A stretch of DNA of 64,000 nucleotides from Pempheris klunzingeri (Eukaryota; Chordata; Actinopteri; Acropomatiformes; Pempheridae), in contig NC_092020.1 in assembly GCF_042242105.1 (NCBI RefSeq), positions 2,655,001 to 2,719,000 on the forward strand, given 5' to 3'. The position numbers and the translations under genes are program-made. The notes beneath the pieces were generated by a model. It saw nothing but the letters and a program-made list of their open reading frames with translations. It did no database searches and was not told the DNA's origin. This document shows, in pieces, positions 63,201 through 64,000 of the stretch; the stretch's first letter is position 1, and every line of letters starts with the position of its first letter.

Positions 63201-64000
63201 GTCTTCCTCTTCCTGAAAATGTACAGAAAACGCTTTGAGTCTCTTGGAAGAAACAGTTTTAGGGGTCAGAAAAAAACATCATAGTAACATAAAACTCTAA
63301 ATTACTGAGAACTTCACCTCATCCCCTTCCTCTCCTGGCTGCTCCTCTTGCTCCCCATCTTTGTTGGCCTCTTCATCCGTGTCAGAGCTGGTGTGTGCTA
63401 GGGCACCTGGTGTGGTGGGAAAGTGGCCTGGGGCAGACGTCGTACTTCCGGGCCCTGGACCTGGGCCCTGGCTCTGTCCAGCCTCCTGCTCCTCCTTTAA
63501 ACCTTTCGCCTCCATGTACTCTTTGGTGAACTGTTGCTGTGTTTTCAGCTGCAGCTGGCGCTCCACCTTCTGCAGCTCCTTCAAGATTTTCTTCTTCTTC
63601 TGCACCTAAGTGGACATCAGCCACATCCTTGTTTGACCAACTACTGATACGGTGGTATGCATGCAAAATAACATTAAGTGTGAATTTACATGTAAGAAGA
63701 TTCCTAATGAGATCATGTCTTAGGTGGATGATGGATTATACCTGCTCCTCTCTGCTCTTCTTCAGCTCCTCAATCTTGTCTTTGGTGAGCGGCTCCCCCT
63801 GAATGAGCTCTAGTGACTGAAGCTGGGCCTTCTCAATAGCGCTGATTCTCTGACCCAGCTCGTTCAGCTTTCCCTCCGTTTCCTCCACAATGCACTCTAA
63901 GGGCTGGCACAAGTGGAAGGGCGGCAGAGGCTCGGCTTCAGGCCCCCGGCCAACTGAGCTGGCAACACTGGGCTGAAGGGCTGCCTGTCTCTGTTTGGAC
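54208..64000 (-). CDS. ankhd1: Ankyrin repeat and KH domain protein 1 (MASK family), C-terminal ~1,950 aa, 5' partial
   Basis: 24 exons, 5' to 3': >64000-63742, 63605-63318, 63212-62786, 62674-62535, 62430-62319, 62167-62022, 61922-61780, 61272-61059, 60929-60754, 60583-60421, 60332-60237, 60139-60023, 59908-59740, 59613-59414, 59299-58941, 58756-58604, 58398-58249, 57903-56343, 56154-55965, 55714-55589, 55276-55025, 54846-54662, 54579-54412, 54267-54208 (stop TAG). Phases agree throughout. In order they encode a coiled coil (ELKKSREEQ...), an acidic stretch, the second ankyrin block (about nine repeats, exons 4-11), a Lys/Glu coiled coil, a KH domain with GRGG as its GXXG loop (exons 17-18), and a long Ser/Pro/Gln-rich tail ending VWPGTWAPHVGNVHL. 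MASK proteins are scaffolds that act as Hippo/YAP cofactors and in growth-factor signalling. The paralogue ankrd17 is the main alternative; KH and tail wording plus the 5q-type neighbours favour ankhd1. Confidence 0.88.
56617..56652 (-). repeat. CAG/CAA run encoding poly-Gln in ankhd1
   Basis: Plus-strand CTG-type triplets encode nine consecutive Gln, then Thr and three more Gln, in the large exon after the KH domain. The tract mixes CAG with CAA. Confidence 0.9.
59058..59122 (-). repeat. Ser-codon run in ankhd1
   Basis: GAGGAGG-type triplets on the plus strand encode a run of about 13 Ser (mostly TCC) between the ankyrin block and the KH domain. Low-complexity and likely disordered. Confidence 0.9.

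Noticed and set aside
54208..64000. Calling the minus-strand ankyrin/KH gene ankrd17.
   Set aside because: The paralogues are very similar, but the KH wording (IMGRGGCNITAIQDVTGAHI), the tail ending and the 5q-type neighbours fit ankhd1 better. Kept as the main alternative.

Overview
This window looks like nuclear DNA of a teleost fish, probably a percomorph. The evidence is compact vertebrate-type genes with GT-AG introns, many CA/GT microsatellites, interspersed repeats of kinds I recognise from perch-like fish genomes, and proteins that read as clear orthologues of human genes. It is not bacterial or viral, and I saw no operon, CRISPR array, tRNA or rRNA gene.

Layout. (1) 1-12,950, plus strand: the 3' end of unc5a (netrin receptor), with four last coding exons and a long 3' UTR. 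(2) 13,553-44,440, minus strand: a complete pdlim7 (Enigma; PDZ plus three LIM domains), 12 coding exons giving 488 residues, with a CpG-rich noncoding first exon near 44.2 kb. It is convergent with unc5a. (3) 46,187-50,660, plus strand: a complete cltb (clathrin light chain B), six exons and 218 residues, divergent from pdlim7. Its first intron has a GC donor. (4) 51,655-52,613, minus strand: a complete higd2a (respiratory supercomplex factor), two exons and 113 residues, convergent with cltb. (5) 53,643 to beyond 64,000, minus strand: the last 24 coding exons of ankhd1 (a MASK-type ankyrin/KH protein), about 1,950 residues. The gene starts outside the window.

I built all five models by hand. 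Each exon was read in frame, and splice phases agree across every junction, so none shows a frameshift or premature stop. Gene names rest on recalled family similarity plus neighbourhood: UNC5A, PDLIM7, CLTB and HIGD2A lie near one another on human 5q35, and ANKHD1 lies on 5q31.

The genes do not form one pathway. They cover axon guidance, actin/Z-disc scaffolding, vesicle coats, mitochondrial respiration and a nuclear/cytoplasmic scaffold. I found no convincing new multi-gene system. The more interesting observations are small: the GC-AG intron in cltb, hairpins in pdlim7, microsatellites that act as polypyrimidine tracts, a repeat-borne RFX-like X-box, a GTTAGC/GCTAAC cluster around the cltb 5' end, and the ankhd1-higd2a neighbourhood.
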